Shown: piece after piece, positions 35,705-44,313 of the stretch
Numbering within the stretch: position 1 is the stretch's first letter
How the letters are laid out: each line of letters begins with the position of its first letter
Origin: Gammaproteobacteria bacterium
GTDB lineage: Bacteria > Pseudomonadota > Gammaproteobacteria > UBA5861
DNA length: 64,000 bases
Reading direction: 5' to 3'
Assembly (NCBI GenBank): GCA_022360445.1
Contig: JAKSCV010000036.1
Coordinates: forward strand, 62,001 to 126,000
Program-made: the position numbers and the translations under genes
The notes under the pieces: model-generated
Seen by the model: only the letters and a program-made list of their open reading frames with translations
Told to the model about the DNA's origin: nothing
Database searches by the model: none

Positions 35705-37074
35705 AGGCCTTCGGGTAATAGCTTGATCTCGATGCGGCGGTTACGTTTTCGGCCCTCGGGTGTGTCATTATCTGCGATAGGATGATATTCACCCAACCCG
35801 ATAGCCAATAACCGTTTAGGAGAAAGACCTTTGTTGGTCTCCAACAGGTAGCGTACAGCGGAAGAGGCCCGTGCGGCAGATAGTTCCCAGTTACTCGGGT
35901 AAACCTTCACTAAGCTGGATGAGCGAATGGGCAGATTATCGGTGTGCCCTTCGACACTGATGCGCCGATTGGGTGATTTTTCCAATGAGTCAGCGATTTT
36001 ATCCAGCACAGAAAAAATGGATTGATTTAAACGCGCGGAGCCACGCGCAAAAAAGGCGTCGACGTCTAAAGTGATCACCGCATAATCATCTTTAACCCGT
36101 TGGATTGCGACCGATGCTGCCATTTTTTCATTTTCCAGCTTCCGCTGTAATTCATCCAAGGCGTTGCTGAGTTGTTTTTTTTCAGCTTCAAGTGCGGCAT
36201 TTTTGCGTTTGAATTCGCTGCCGGTTTTTTCCAAATCAACGCCTAAGCCTTTGAGTTGAGCGCGCAAATGTTTGCGTTCATTCAACAAGAGCTTGAGGTC
36301 ATCTTTCATGGTACTTTCAGCCGCATTTTTAGCGGCAAGCTGGCCTTTTAACTGAGTAATCTCATTTAATAATTCATCAATTTGAGCACTGAAGTTGTTC
36401 CGTTCCTTAAGCAGATTTTCCTTTTCGTTAAATGCTTCGTCCCGGGCCGCGACAGCGGATTCAAGTTCCCGCTCGAGCACGACTGATTGTTTTTCCAGTG
36501 TCTCAATAGTGCTGGTTAGCAGTGTTTTTTCTTTGGCCAGTGACTGCTTGAGTTCCTGGTATTGGTTTCCCAGCCGTTCCGCTTCTGTCTTATAACGTTC
36601 ACGCTCAATGCCGAGCAGTTCTTTTTCGGTTTCCAAAGAGGTTCGGCGGACTTCCGCGGTATTCAACTCTTCTTGAAGAAGAGAGGTTTCTTTACGTAAA
36701 AGTGAGAGTTGATTGTTTAACAGTTCTTTATCGGCGCTTGCAGTTGCTAATTTCTCCGTGAGCCGTTTATTACTGGAGTTGGCTTCTGCCAGTTTGTCAC
36801 CCAAACGCTTCAGACGGTTTTCCAGGCCGTTAAAGTCTCCTTTGATTTCCTGAGTTGATTGCAGCAGTTTGTCGCGATTATTTTCCAGTTTGCTCAAACG
36901 TTCGCGCAGTTCGGCTGTTTCGCTGACATACTGTTTTTTGATGCTCGATAGCTCTTGTTCCTGCCGTGTTGAAGTTGCGTGTTCGCCGAAGTAAAACCAC
37001 CAGCCAACCGTTGCGATAACCACAGAAAAAATCAGCAGTAGCCAGGGGGCAATATTTGAGTTGCGTTCTTCCAC
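35701..37074 (-). CDS. Coiled-coil protein with C-terminal OmpA/MotB domain
   Basis: 457 residues. A short cytoplasmic N-terminus, one membrane span (APWLLLIFSVVIATVGWWFY, about 8-27), a very long coiled coil (about 35-315, Glu/Lys/Leu-rich heptads) and a peptidoglycan-binding OmpA domain (about 340-457: VEGHTDNLPI, SNWELSAARASSAVRYL, a final KRNRRIEIKL). It should be anchored in the inner membrane and reach across the periplasm to the cell wall. There is no MotB plug helix or proton-channel Asp, so it is probably not a stator. Convergent with gspF, 4-bp overlap. Function unknown. Confidence 0.85.
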   Translation of the reverse strand: MEERNSNIAPWLLLIFSVVIATVGWWFYFGEHATSTRQEQELSSIKKQYVSETAELRERLSKLENNRDKLLQSTQEIKGDFNGLENRLKRLGDKLAEANSSNKRLTEKLATASADKELLNNQLSLLRKETSLLQEELNTAEVRRTSLETEKELLGIERERYKTEAERLGNQYQELKQSLAKEKTLLTSTIETLEKQSVVLERELESAVAARDEAFNEKENLLKERNNFSAQIDELLNEITQLKGQLAAKNAAESTMKDDLKLLLNERKHLRAQLKGLGVDLEKTGSEFKRKNAALEAEKKQLSNALDELQRKLENEKMAASVAIQRVKDDYAVITLDVDAFFARGSARLNQSIFSVLDKIADSLEKSPNRRISVEGHTDNLPIRSSSLVKVYPSNWELSAARASSAVRYLLETNKGLSPKRLLAIGLGEYHPIADNDTPEGRKRNRRIEIKLLPEGL

Positions 37075-37274
37075 TTTTACCTTGTTCCGATTCTGGGTTG
37101 ATCTTTGTTAAGTTAGCGTATTCTTGTTAAGAATTCATGTGTATTTATCACTAAGAGCGACTTACTTGCATAAGGAGTCTGAGTTGCTGGGACTGATTTG
37201 TTAAAGTATTTTCTGTTAAGCCTTCATACCCCGCCAAAATCACAGATAAAATAGACATTGAATGTTATTTTATT

Positions 37275-37292
37275 CATGTTAACACTAACATG
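37275..37292. promoter_or_regulatory. Palindrome between the coiled-coil OmpA gene and the ydcF-like gene
   Basis: CATGTTA (37275-37281) and TAACATG (37286-37292) are exact inverted arms around ACAC, 40 bases before the ydcF-like ATG, in a 257-bp divergent gap. It is a candidate operator for either gene. Nothing else is recognised in the gap. Confidence 0.4.
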
Positions 37293-37331
37293 CTCTTAGC
37301 ATTCGAACAGAAAAGACTGGCATAAAACCCG

Positions 37332-38201
37332 ATGGATTTTTTCTTAAACACACTGCAGAACTCCGATGTAAGAGCGCTGTTGAAAGGCGCTGTGTTACCT
37401 CCCTCTCTTAATATTTGGCTTGGTTTATTAGGTGTATTGCTTTCCAAAAAGTTTCCGAAAACAGGCCGTTTGCTGATAATTTTTTCACTAATACTTTTGT
37501 ATCTTTTGAGTACAACGCTCGGTGAATTGGCGTTGAACCCTTCTCAGGATATTGTCCGGCCACTAGATATTCAGGCCCTTGTGAGGGATATCGAGCGCGG
37601 GGAGGCGCGTGGTGAATCCCCGCAGGCGATTGTGATTCTGGGGGGTGGGCGTTACGGCTACTCACCGGAGTACCATGCCCGAGGCACAGTCAGCGATCGA
37701 ACATTAGTGCGGCTTCGTTATGGCGCCAAACTACACCGCGAAACCGGTTTGCCAGTTTTGGTCACGGGTTGGGGGGAGCCATACGAGCAGGAACTAGGGG
37801 AAGTGCAGATGATGGCTAATGTGCTGACCGAGGAGTTTTCTGTACCTGTGCGTTGGATTGAAGGTAATAGTCGAACAACTGCAGAGAATGCGCTTTACAT
37901 TGGTAAAATGTTATTACCCCAGGGGATTGACCATATTGTATTGGTCACAGAAGTTGGGCATATGGCGCGGGCTCAAGAGGCCTTCTTGCGAAATGGTTTT
38001 AAGGTTATGCGTGCACCAACAGGTTATGGTGGAGGTGTTTATGCGAGTGACGGTGGTTCTACTTCCATGCTAAAACGGTTGACACCGAATGCAGAAACGT
38101 TTCGTCGTAATGCCTTTTATCTCCATGAGCGGCTTGGTACTTTATGGTACCGCCTGGCTGCGCTGTGGAAGCAATTCAAACGACCATCACCCGCTGGGTA
38201 A
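37332..38201 (+). CDS. YdcF/ElyC-family (DUF218) membrane protein
   Basis: 289 residues. Two N-terminal membrane helices (about 27-42 and 47-66) are followed by a DUF218 domain: AIVILGGGRYGYSPEYHA, VRLRYGAKLHRETGLPVLVTGW, EGNSRTTAENALYIGKML and VLVTEVGHMARAQEAFLRNGF. ElyC and SanA, characterised members, act in envelope biogenesis (peptidoglycan and lipid carrier balance) and barrier function. Domain orientation suggests the DUF218 part is periplasmic. It is divergent from the coiled-coil OmpA gene, so both may be envelope genes. Confidence 0.85.
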   Translation: MDFFLNTLQNSDVRALLKGAVLPPSLNIWLGLLGVLLSKKFPKTGRLLIIFSLILLYLLSTTLGELALNPSQDIVRPLDIQALVRDIERGEARGESPQAIVILGGGRYGYSPEYHARGTVSDRTLVRLRYGAKLHRETGLPVLVTGWGEPYEQELGEVQMMANVLTEEFSVPVRWIEGNSRTTAENALYIGKMLLPQGIDHIVLVTEVGHMARAQEAFLRNGFKVMRAPTGYGGGVYASDGGSTSMLKRLTPNAETFRRNAFYLHERLGTLWYRLAALWKQFKRPSPAG

Positions 38202-38349
38202 CAGGATTTTTAAAAAGACGTTGATAACAGACGAGGTCAACTGCGTTGCATTTAATGAGATAACTGGTAGATTTAGCGTTTGACGATATTGATGTCCCTC
38301 TAAATGGCTTTTCGTCAGCCAAAAATAATGACCTTGGAGTATTAACATA

Positions 38350-39492
38350 ATGAGTGTTTATTTTTCTGAAGAACAGAATTTGTTGCGCGAACAAATCCGG
38401 CGTTTTATCGACGAAGAAGTTAAACCGCACGGGGAAAAGTGGGAAGAGGTAGGCATGGTGCCGCGCGACGTCCTTCGAAAAATGGGTGAGCTGGGCTTTC
38501 TCGGCATTCGTTATGACGAAAAGTACGGTGGTGCAAACATGGGTACATTAGGCACGGTGATATTGGGTGAAGAACTGGGCCGCTCATCGTTTGGCGGTTT
38601 TGCTGCCACCGTCTCTGTACACACGGATATGGCGTCCCCCCACCTTGTTAATTTTGGTAATCCGGAACAACTCGATCACTATATGCCGGATATCGTGGCG
38701 GGTAAAAAAATCACTGCGATTGCCGTGACGGAGCCGGATGCAGGTTCTGATGTCGCCGGGATTCGCACGACCGCGGTTCAAGATGGCGATCACTACATCA
38801 TCAATGGTAGCAAGATGTTCATTACTAATGGCGTGCACGCAGACGTTTACTTTGTGGGCGCCAAAACAGACTTGAACGTGAAAGGCTCCCGCGGCGTGAC
38901 CATGTTCATTGTTGAAAAAGGTACACCTGGTTTTAAACCTAGCCGTTCGTTAAAAAAGTTTGGTTGGCGTTGCTCAGATACGGCGGAGTTGTCTTTTGAT
39001 AATGTTCGTATTCATAAAGACAACATTTTGGGTGAATTGAATAAAGGCTTTTATTCCATCATGCGGAACTTTCAAAATGAGCGCATTATCATTGCTTCGA
39101 TGGCCATGGGAGAAGCGCAGGCCGCCATTGATATGACCATTCAATACGTTAATGAGCGCAAAGCTTTTGGTCAGCCTCTGTGGGACAAACAAGGTATCCG
39201 CCAACGGTTGAGTATGTTGCAGTCTAAAGTGGAGGCGGGGCGGCAGCTCACTTACTATTCGGCCTGGTTGGATGAGCAGGGGCAGGATTCCATTAAAGAA
39301 GTCTCCATGGCTAAGGCATTTTGTGGTGAACTCGTGAACGAAGTTATGTATACCTGCCAACAGTTTCACGGTGGGTTTGGCTATATTCAGGAGAGTTCGA
39401 TCGAGCGAATGGTGCGGGATGCCCGTATTGACTCAATTGGCGGTGGCGCAACGGAAGTGATGTTAGAAGAAGTCGCCAAGCGCATGGTCTAA
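38350..39492 (+). CDS. Acyl-CoA dehydrogenase
   Basis: 380 residues with the complete family plan: N-terminal helical domain, ITAIAVTEPDAGSDVAGIRT (FAD/substrate strand), SKMFITNGVHAD, KKFGWRCSDTAELSFDNVRI, and C-terminal helices with QQFHGGFGYIQESSIERMVR. The catalytic base of medium-chain enzymes (YEGT position) is Gly365 here, but Glu244 in NERIIIAS lies where isovaleryl- and long-chain enzymes carry theirs. It probably oxidises a branched or unusual acyl-CoA, giving electrons to ETF. It stands alone; the next gene starts 39 bp later. Confidence 0.92.
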   Translation: MSVYFSEEQNLLREQIRRFIDEEVKPHGEKWEEVGMVPRDVLRKMGELGFLGIRYDEKYGGANMGTLGTVILGEELGRSSFGGFAATVSVHTDMASPHLVNFGNPEQLDHYMPDIVAGKKITAIAVTEPDAGSDVAGIRTTAVQDGDHYIINGSKMFITNGVHADVYFVGAKTDLNVKGSRGVTMFIVEKGTPGFKPSRSLKKFGWRCSDTAELSFDNVRIHKDNILGELNKGFYSIMRNFQNERIIIASMAMGEAQAAIDMTIQYVNERKAFGQPLWDKQGIRQRLSMLQSKVEAGRQLTYYSAWLDEQGQDSIKEVSMAKAFCGELVNEVMYTCQQFHGGFGYIQESSIERMVRDARIDSIGGGATEVMLEEVAKRMV

Positions 39493-39531
39493 AAACGACC
39501 GCTTGTATAGGCGGGAGAAGGCATCGTTTTT

Positions 39532-40590
39532 ATGAATCCTATTCAATTCCGCAAAAATGTGTTGCGAGGTTCTCAACATGACCCTCGCAACTCACTCAAG
39601 TTAACCCCATACGATACAGAAGTTCGATACGATCCGCTTACCGGCAGAAGTTCACGTATCTGCCACTTTTCCTCAAGCACGCGTTTGCCGAAAAATTTTG
39701 AGCAGCTTGTTGAAAGCACCCAAAAACACTGCCCTTTTTGTCCTGAGCGTATTCTGAGAGAAACTCCACGCTTTGACGAGTCGCTTCTACCCGAAGGACG
39801 TTTGCGCCTGGGGGAGGCGGTGCTGTTTCCCAATCTGAACCCTTATGATGAACTGTCTGCCGTGATTGTGCCTTGCCGGGCACATTACTTTCCTGCGAAT
39901 GAGTTGCCCGTAAAAATTGTTGTCGACGGTATTCGCTTGGCACGAGATTTTTTAGCCTTGTTAGAGTGCAAACGGGAAGGTGTTCATTACGGAAGCTTTT
40001 ATTGGAATTACCTGCCGCCTTCCGGAGGGTCACAGATCCATCCTCATATGCACGTCCTTTACTCCACGGCCGCACCGAATTTATTGAGAGAGCGATTAGC
40101 GGCAGAGAAACAATATTTCAAGAAGTACCACCGCACTTACCAGCAAGACCTGTGCATGTCAGAGGAGGAGCAAGGTGAGCGTTGGGTTGGTTCGACAGGC
40201 ACGATTCATTGGCACACACCGTTTGCGCCGACAGGCTTGCTAGGAGATCTGATGGCCACATTCCCGAAAAAAAAGCGCTTAACCGAACTCAATGACGAAG
40301 ACATTACCGAATTTGCACACGCACTTCGGGCAGCCATGCAAGCGTTTTCGAGCACCAATCTATGGAGTTTTAATCTGGCTTTTTACCCTCAAGCGACAGG
40401 TATAGAGACAGATGAGCATTACTTGACAGCTCACTTGGTTCCAAGGCTTTACATTGCTCCAGGGCTTCACTCCGCGGATGTTTCTTTTATGCAGTTATTG
40501 TTGGATGAAAAATTTGCCACCGTTTACCCTGAGCAGGTTGCTCAGCAAATCAAGAGTGTATTTAAAGAACAGGGCTTATTGAACAGCTAA
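39532..40590 (+). CDS. GalT-like nucleotidyltransferase/HIT-superfamily protein with HxHxH motif
   Basis: 352 residues. Zinc-type Cys pair at Cys67/Cys70 (CPFCPERI), a GalT-like strand VLFPNLNPYDELSAVIV, and the active-site motif IHPHMHVLY with His170, His172 and His174. GalT proper reads HPHGQ, where the last residue is Gln; the third His here is the arrangement of HIT hydrolases and phosphorylases. A second half contains GTIHWHTPFAPTG and further His-rich strands. It may be an ADP-glucose or dinucleotide phosphorylase, or an uncharacterised transferase. Gal pathway genes are not nearby. Confidence 0.75.
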   Translation: MNPIQFRKNVLRGSQHDPRNSLKLTPYDTEVRYDPLTGRSSRICHFSSSTRLPKNFEQLVESTQKHCPFCPERILRETPRFDESLLPEGRLRLGEAVLFPNLNPYDELSAVIVPCRAHYFPANELPVKIVVDGIRLARDFLALLECKREGVHYGSFYWNYLPPSGGSQIHPHMHVLYSTAAPNLLRERLAAEKQYFKKYHRTYQQDLCMSEEEQGERWVGSTGTIHWHTPFAPTGLLGDLMATFPKKKRLTELNDEDITEFAHALRAAMQAFSSTNLWSFNLAFYPQATGIETDEHYLTAHLVPRLYIAPGLHSADVSFMQLLLDEKFATVYPEQVAQQIKSVFKEQGLLNS

Positions 40591-40616
40591 CCTTTTTCTC
40601 TTATAACAGGACAGTC

Positions 40617-42035
40617 TCAAGCAATGACATACAGCACAACGCACATCACCAGCATGGCAGCCAGCGTGTAGCGAAGGTTCCACTGATACGCAATTAAGCG
40701 GCTGGGTTTCCCGGTTAAGCCTGCCATCACCAGATTAGCGATGGTGAACTGAGAGCTCCCCACCCCAACGCCCCAACCCACTAAATAAGCCAGTGCCAAT
40801 GAAAGGGATGAAATGCCGAGTGCCTCCCCGGAAGGGATGGCCGCGCTGAGAATAAATGTGGACATCATTGGATTAATGGCCAAGTGAGCCAGCAGTACAA
40901 TAAGCAAAAAAGCCGCAGGCGGTAACCACTGGGCTGAAATATTTAACTGCTCCAAAAGTTGACTAATGAGGCCTGGGGGTAAGGCATATTGAACAAGCAC
41001 GCCCAAGCATGCCGCAGTAAACAGAACCGTCAACTCTACACGGCATCCGGGCATTGTAACCATGACATGCTGGGTCACGGATCGAGTAAACCGGTGGCTG
41101 CGATTGTCTGAGGAGTATAGCGCTTGAAATAGCATCCAGCTCATGGCAACAAAAGGGCAAACCAACATAACGCTGACGACCAGGCGAAGCTCTAACACGC
41201 TTTCAGCTGTGATCGCTAAAACGAAAATGAGCAGGATCAGTGTGAGCACCGGTAAGTGTACCGACCAACGCTCGTGGGTAGACAAAATACCCGAAGCAGG
41301 TACGGGCAAGGTTGGTTGCAGTTTGTCTTCGACCCAGCCCAACAGCATTAAAACCACTGCGATTAAAAGTGCCCAAGGCACCAGCGTTTGCCAAGTCAAA
41401 CCCGGCTGGGAGAGTAACACCATGGGGACGGCAATTGATAAGGGTGACCAGGCGGGCACCATAGAAAAGCCGCGTAAAATGGCCAGAATGCCACGCCGGG
41501 AGCGTGCGTGACTGCCCGCGTCAGGGTTGCCCTGGGTGATCTCAGATTCCGCCCGGAGTACCATTGCACCGAGCAGGTTAAGTGAACCAAAACTGATAAT
41601 CAGCCCGAACAAGTTCGCACCAAAAGTCAGTGCGAGGTAGCGCCAGGCAGGTGGTTGTGCCAGTAAATGTAAACCCGCCCGGCGGATTTGATCAGAGTTT
41701 TCTGCCGCCCCCCTTAAAAAGCTGAGTGCGCAAAAAAAGGTCATAAAGAAAGCACCCAGCCCCACACCTTCCAAGAAAAGCTGGAGCGGCTCGTCAATGA
41801 GCAGCCAGGCGCTTGCCATTAAAAGTGCTGTTAATCCAACAAGACACTTCGCCATCAACACATTGTGCTTCCACTCAAGTCCAACATAAAGCAGTGCGCT
41901 GACGACAGCCAAATGAGGCAGCCCAGGCAGACTGCCGGATAACTGCTCAATGAGCACTAAGAGACAAGTCGATAGCAGTGCAAATCCCGAGAGGCGGGCG
42001 CGGAGAACTTCTGTTTTTTGAATATCAGTAAACAA
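40617..42035 (-). CDS. Polytopic membrane protein, possible ion-transporter-superfamily permease
   Basis: About 472 residues, with roughly twelve hydrophobic spans and short loops. Segments such as HLAINPMMSTFILSAAIPSG and YLVGWGVGVGSSQFTIANLV recall DctM/SLC13-like carriers, where similar Asn/Gly/Ser loops bind substrate, but the similarity is weak and no family is named with confidence. The start is uncertain: the longest frame begins at TTG 42035 without a ribosome site. It is convergent with the GalT-like gene (26 bp between). Substrate unknown. Confidence 0.6.
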   Translation of the reverse strand: MFTDIQKTEVLRARLSGFALLSTCLLVLIEQLSGSLPGLPHLAVVSALLYVGLEWKHNVLMAKCLVGLTALLMASAWLLIDEPLQLFLEGVGLGAFFMTFFCALSFLRGAAENSDQIRRAGLHLLAQPPAWRYLALTFGANLFGLIISFGSLNLLGAMVLRAESEITQGNPDAGSHARSRRGILAILRGFSMVPAWSPLSIAVPMVLLSQPGLTWQTLVPWALLIAVVLMLLGWVEDKLQPTLPVPASGILSTHERWSVHLPVLTLILLIFVLAITAESVLELRLVVSVMLVCPFVAMSWMLFQALYSSDNRSHRFTRSVTQHVMVTMPGCRVELTVLFTAACLGVLVQYALPPGLISQLLEQLNISAQWLPPAAFLLIVLLAHLAINPMMSTFILSAAIPSGEALGISSLSLALAYLVGWGVGVGSSQFTIANLVMAGLTGKPSRLIAYQWNLRYTLAAMLVMCVVLYVIA

Positions 42036-42271
42036 TAGACTTTTTCAGTTGGGTGAAACACACATTATTTTATTAGCAAGCTAATGGGTTTGAGAGAATA
42101 GTGTCATGCATAGGCCCCATATTCAAATTGATTTGTTGCTCTGGGCAAAGAGCCAAGACTTGAGAAGATGAGCGAAATTTTGATGGTGCCTTTGATTTGC
42201 ATCAACACCATTAGAGTGGGCGCTGGCAAAATAACAGCGTGTTAGGTCATCGTTTTTACAGGTTGTTATTT
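42036..42271. promoter_or_regulatory. Divergent gap before the DksA-like gene
   Basis: 236 bases between the membrane-protein start and the DksA-like ATG. ATTAGC (42072-42077) and GCTAAT (42080-42085) form a short palindrome around AA. ATGGTG and CACCAT near 42180-42215 can also pair. Promoters for both genes are expected here but none is clear. Confidence 0.35.
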
Positions 42272-42601
42272 ATGCCAGATACCACCGCATTTAAACAGAA
42301 GCTCCTGGATCAAAAAACCGAGCTAGAGGATCGCATCAGCCGAGTTAAGCAAAGTATTCGTCGGCCACCCAGTACGACAGATTGGGAAGACCTTGCAACT
42401 GAGCGTGAAAATAGCGAAGTGGTAGATGCCTTGGGAAACGCTGCTGTAAAGGAGCTCGAACAAGTCAAGGCCGCCTTAATGCGTATTGAGCGGAGGCGCT
42501 ATTTTATCTGCGACCGGTGTTGCCATGAGATTGAGGTCGCTCGCCTAGAGGCAATGCCATATACAACGGTTTGCCGCCATTGTGCAGAAAATGATGATTG
42601 A
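42272..42601 (+). CDS. DksA/TraR-type C4 zinc-finger protein
   Basis: 109 residues from ATG 42272. An N-terminal coiled coil (about 5-75, FKQKLLDQKTELEDRISRVK) leads to a four-cysteine zinc finger: Cys80, Cys83, Cys101 and Cys104 (CDRC ... CRHC). DksA proper binds the RNA polymerase secondary channel and has a DxxDxA tip. Here the tip region (DWEDLATERENSEV) lacks that exact motif, so it may be a DksA-like modulator or a free-standing zinc protein. It is followed by the YdcH-like gene after 32 bp. Confidence 0.82.
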   Translation: MPDTTAFKQKLLDQKTELEDRISRVKQSIRRPPSTTDWEDLATERENSEVVDALGNAAVKELEQVKAALMRIERRRYFICDRCCHEIEVARLEAMPYTTVCRHCAENDD

Positions 42602-42633
42602 AGGCACTTATAACCCTACTGATCAGGAGAATG

Positions 42634-42873
42634 ATGTCTATTGAAAAGCACGACTTGGTACATGAGTTACCCGAGTATCGAGAAAAAATTCACAATCTGA
42701 AAATGAACAATGCCCACTTTGCCCGGCTTTTCGAGCAGTATCACCAAGTGGATCATGCCGTACACCGGGTTGAGTCCGGTGCCGAAGTGACTTCGGATGA
42801 ATACCTTGAAGGGTTGAAAAAAAAGAGGTTGATGCTCAAAGACCGGCTGTATGCCATGTTGAAGAAGGCCTGA
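42634..42873 (+). CDS. YdcH/DUF465-family small helical protein
   Basis: 79 residues from ATG 42634, with AGGAG at 42625-42629; ATG 42631 is equally close. The DUF465 pattern is clear: HDLVHELPEYREKIHNLKMN, FARLFEQYHQVDHAVHRVE and YLEGLKKKRLMLKDRLYAML. A helical hairpin is expected. These proteins are common in proteobacteria and their function is unknown. It probably forms an operon with the DksA-like gene; the 3' end is convergent with the histidine kinase. Confidence 0.87.
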   Translation: MSIEKHDLVHELPEYREKIHNLKMNNAHFARLFEQYHQVDHAVHRVESGAEVTSDEYLEGLKKKRLMLKDRLYAMLKKA

Positions 42874-42885
42874 AACCGGGCGATT

Positions 42886-44313
42886 TTAACTGTCCAGCGG
42901 AAGTGTGACGTTAATCCGCAAGCCACCACCCGGGCGGTCCGAAAGCTGAATGTCGCCCCCGTGGCGACGAATAATCGTACGAGCAATGGTCAACCCGAGG
43001 CCCGTTCCCCCTGTTTCTCGATTGCGGGAAGATTCCAGCCGGTAAAAAGGTGAAAAAACGTTTTCGCGTTCGGACTCAGCAATGCCGGGGCCGCGGTCAG
43101 CTATCGTAATGATTGCGTCATCTTTTTCGGTGGTCAGTGCTACATCTGCTTCATTTCCGTAGCGGATGGCGTTGGCGATCAGGTTAGAGAGCGCACGACG
43201 AAGGCTAACAGGGTGAACACGGGCATAAACGGTCGCATCACTATGGAAGCGTACCGCTTCACCGGTATCGCTGAGGTCATCACACAGCGTGGAGAGCAGA
43301 GAGGTGATCTCGGTTTTGACGGCGGGTTCAGCTTCCACATCATCTCGCGCAAATGAGAGGGTGGCAGCCAGCATGGCGTTCATTTCGTCGATATCGGCTT
43401 GTAATTTTTCGCGCTGGGTTGTGTCTTCGATAAACTCGGCGCGTAATTTCATGCGAGTTAAAACCGTACGAAGGTCGTGCGAAATCGCGGCCAGCATTTG
43501 CGTACGATCAGAAATAAACCGTCTCAAACGTGCTTGCATGCGATTAAAGGCTTGTGCCGCCTGGCGGACTTCGCTGGGGCCACTGACTTCAATCGCCGGA
43601 GCGTTGACGTCTACACCAAAGCGGTCAGCGGCTTTGGCCAGTTGCGTCCAAGGGCGGCTCAGCCGGTGAGTTGCCCATATCGCGATGGCTAATAAACCGA
43701 GCGCAATAATAATCCAGAAAAAGGGATACTTACGTTTTTGTTCAATAAAAGCAGGATGTGCGAGATAGGTTACCCATAAGCCGTTGCTGAGTTGCGTGCG
43801 TATGGCAAGTTGGTGGCGCTTCCCCAGACGCTGGCTATCCAAAGGGGCGTGCTCTCGCTGACGGTGTATCGAAATGTGATAAGGAGTTGTACTCCGGCTG
43901 TGTAAACGTATCATCGTTTGTTGATGTATTCGTGCACTCAAGCCGCTGAGGCGTTTCACGTTATCTTCCCACTTGTCATCGTCATCTTCTAGTTCGTTGT
44001 CTTCCCACTCATTGTCCTTGTGATGATTCTTGTGGAAACGTTTTTCAGGCAGTGGCCTTGGCATTAACACACGAAAGCCAGGGTTGCTGATAGCGGTGAT
44101 GATGCGATGGTAGTCTTCAATGTGTGAGACCTCATTGAGTAATGCGGTCGTCGCAATAATACGGTCGGCCGTAGCGATGGCAAAGACTTCTCCCGCTTCT
44201 CGCCAACGGTCACGGCCAAAGGCGTACCATAGCAGTACAATGGTAGTGACTAAACCAAAGATAGTCAGTAGTGAAAGCCGAGCAGCAAAGCTTTTCGGTA
44301 AAAATCGGCTCAT
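42886..44313 (-). CDS. Sensor histidine kinase with His/Asp-rich periplasmic insert
   Basis: 475 residues. Membrane spans near 12-32 and 198-214 bracket a periplasmic domain; HAMP (about 217-268), HisKA with His279 (ISHDLRTVLTRMKL), and HATPase with N box NLIANAIRYG, DRGPGIAESE and GTGLGLTIAR. Residues about 92-118 of the sensor domain are extremely rich in His, Asp and Glu (three His, then runs of Glu/Asp), which looks like a metal-binding segment. It overlaps the response-regulator gene by four bases. The Spy/CpxP-like neighbour suggests a Cpx-like envelope or metal stress role. Confidence 0.92.
   Translation of the reverse strand: MSRFLPKSFAARLSLLTIFGLVTTIVLLWYAFGRDRWREAGEVFAIATADRIIATTALLNEVSHIEDYHRIITAISNPGFRVLMPRPLPEKRFHKNHHKDNEWEDNELEDDDDKWEDNVKRLSGLSARIHQQTMIRLHSRSTTPYHISIHRQREHAPLDSQRLGKRHQLAIRTQLSNGLWVTYLAHPAFIEQKRKYPFFWIIIALGLLAIAIWATHRLSRPWTQLAKAADRFGVDVNAPAIEVSGPSEVRQAAQAFNRMQARLRRFISDRTQMLAAISHDLRTVLTRMKLRAEFIEDTTQREKLQADIDEMNAMLAATLSFARDDVEAEPAVKTEITSLLSTLCDDLSDTGEAVRFHSDATVYARVHPVSLRRALSNLIANAIRYGNEADVALTTEKDDAIITIADRGPGIAESERENVFSPFYRLESSRNRETGGTGLGLTIARTIIRRHGGDIQLSDRPGGGLRINVTLPLDS

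Noticed and set aside
35701-37074. MotB-type stator
   Set aside because: It has the OmpA/MotB domain but a long coiled coil, no channel Asp in the membrane helix and no MotA partner.
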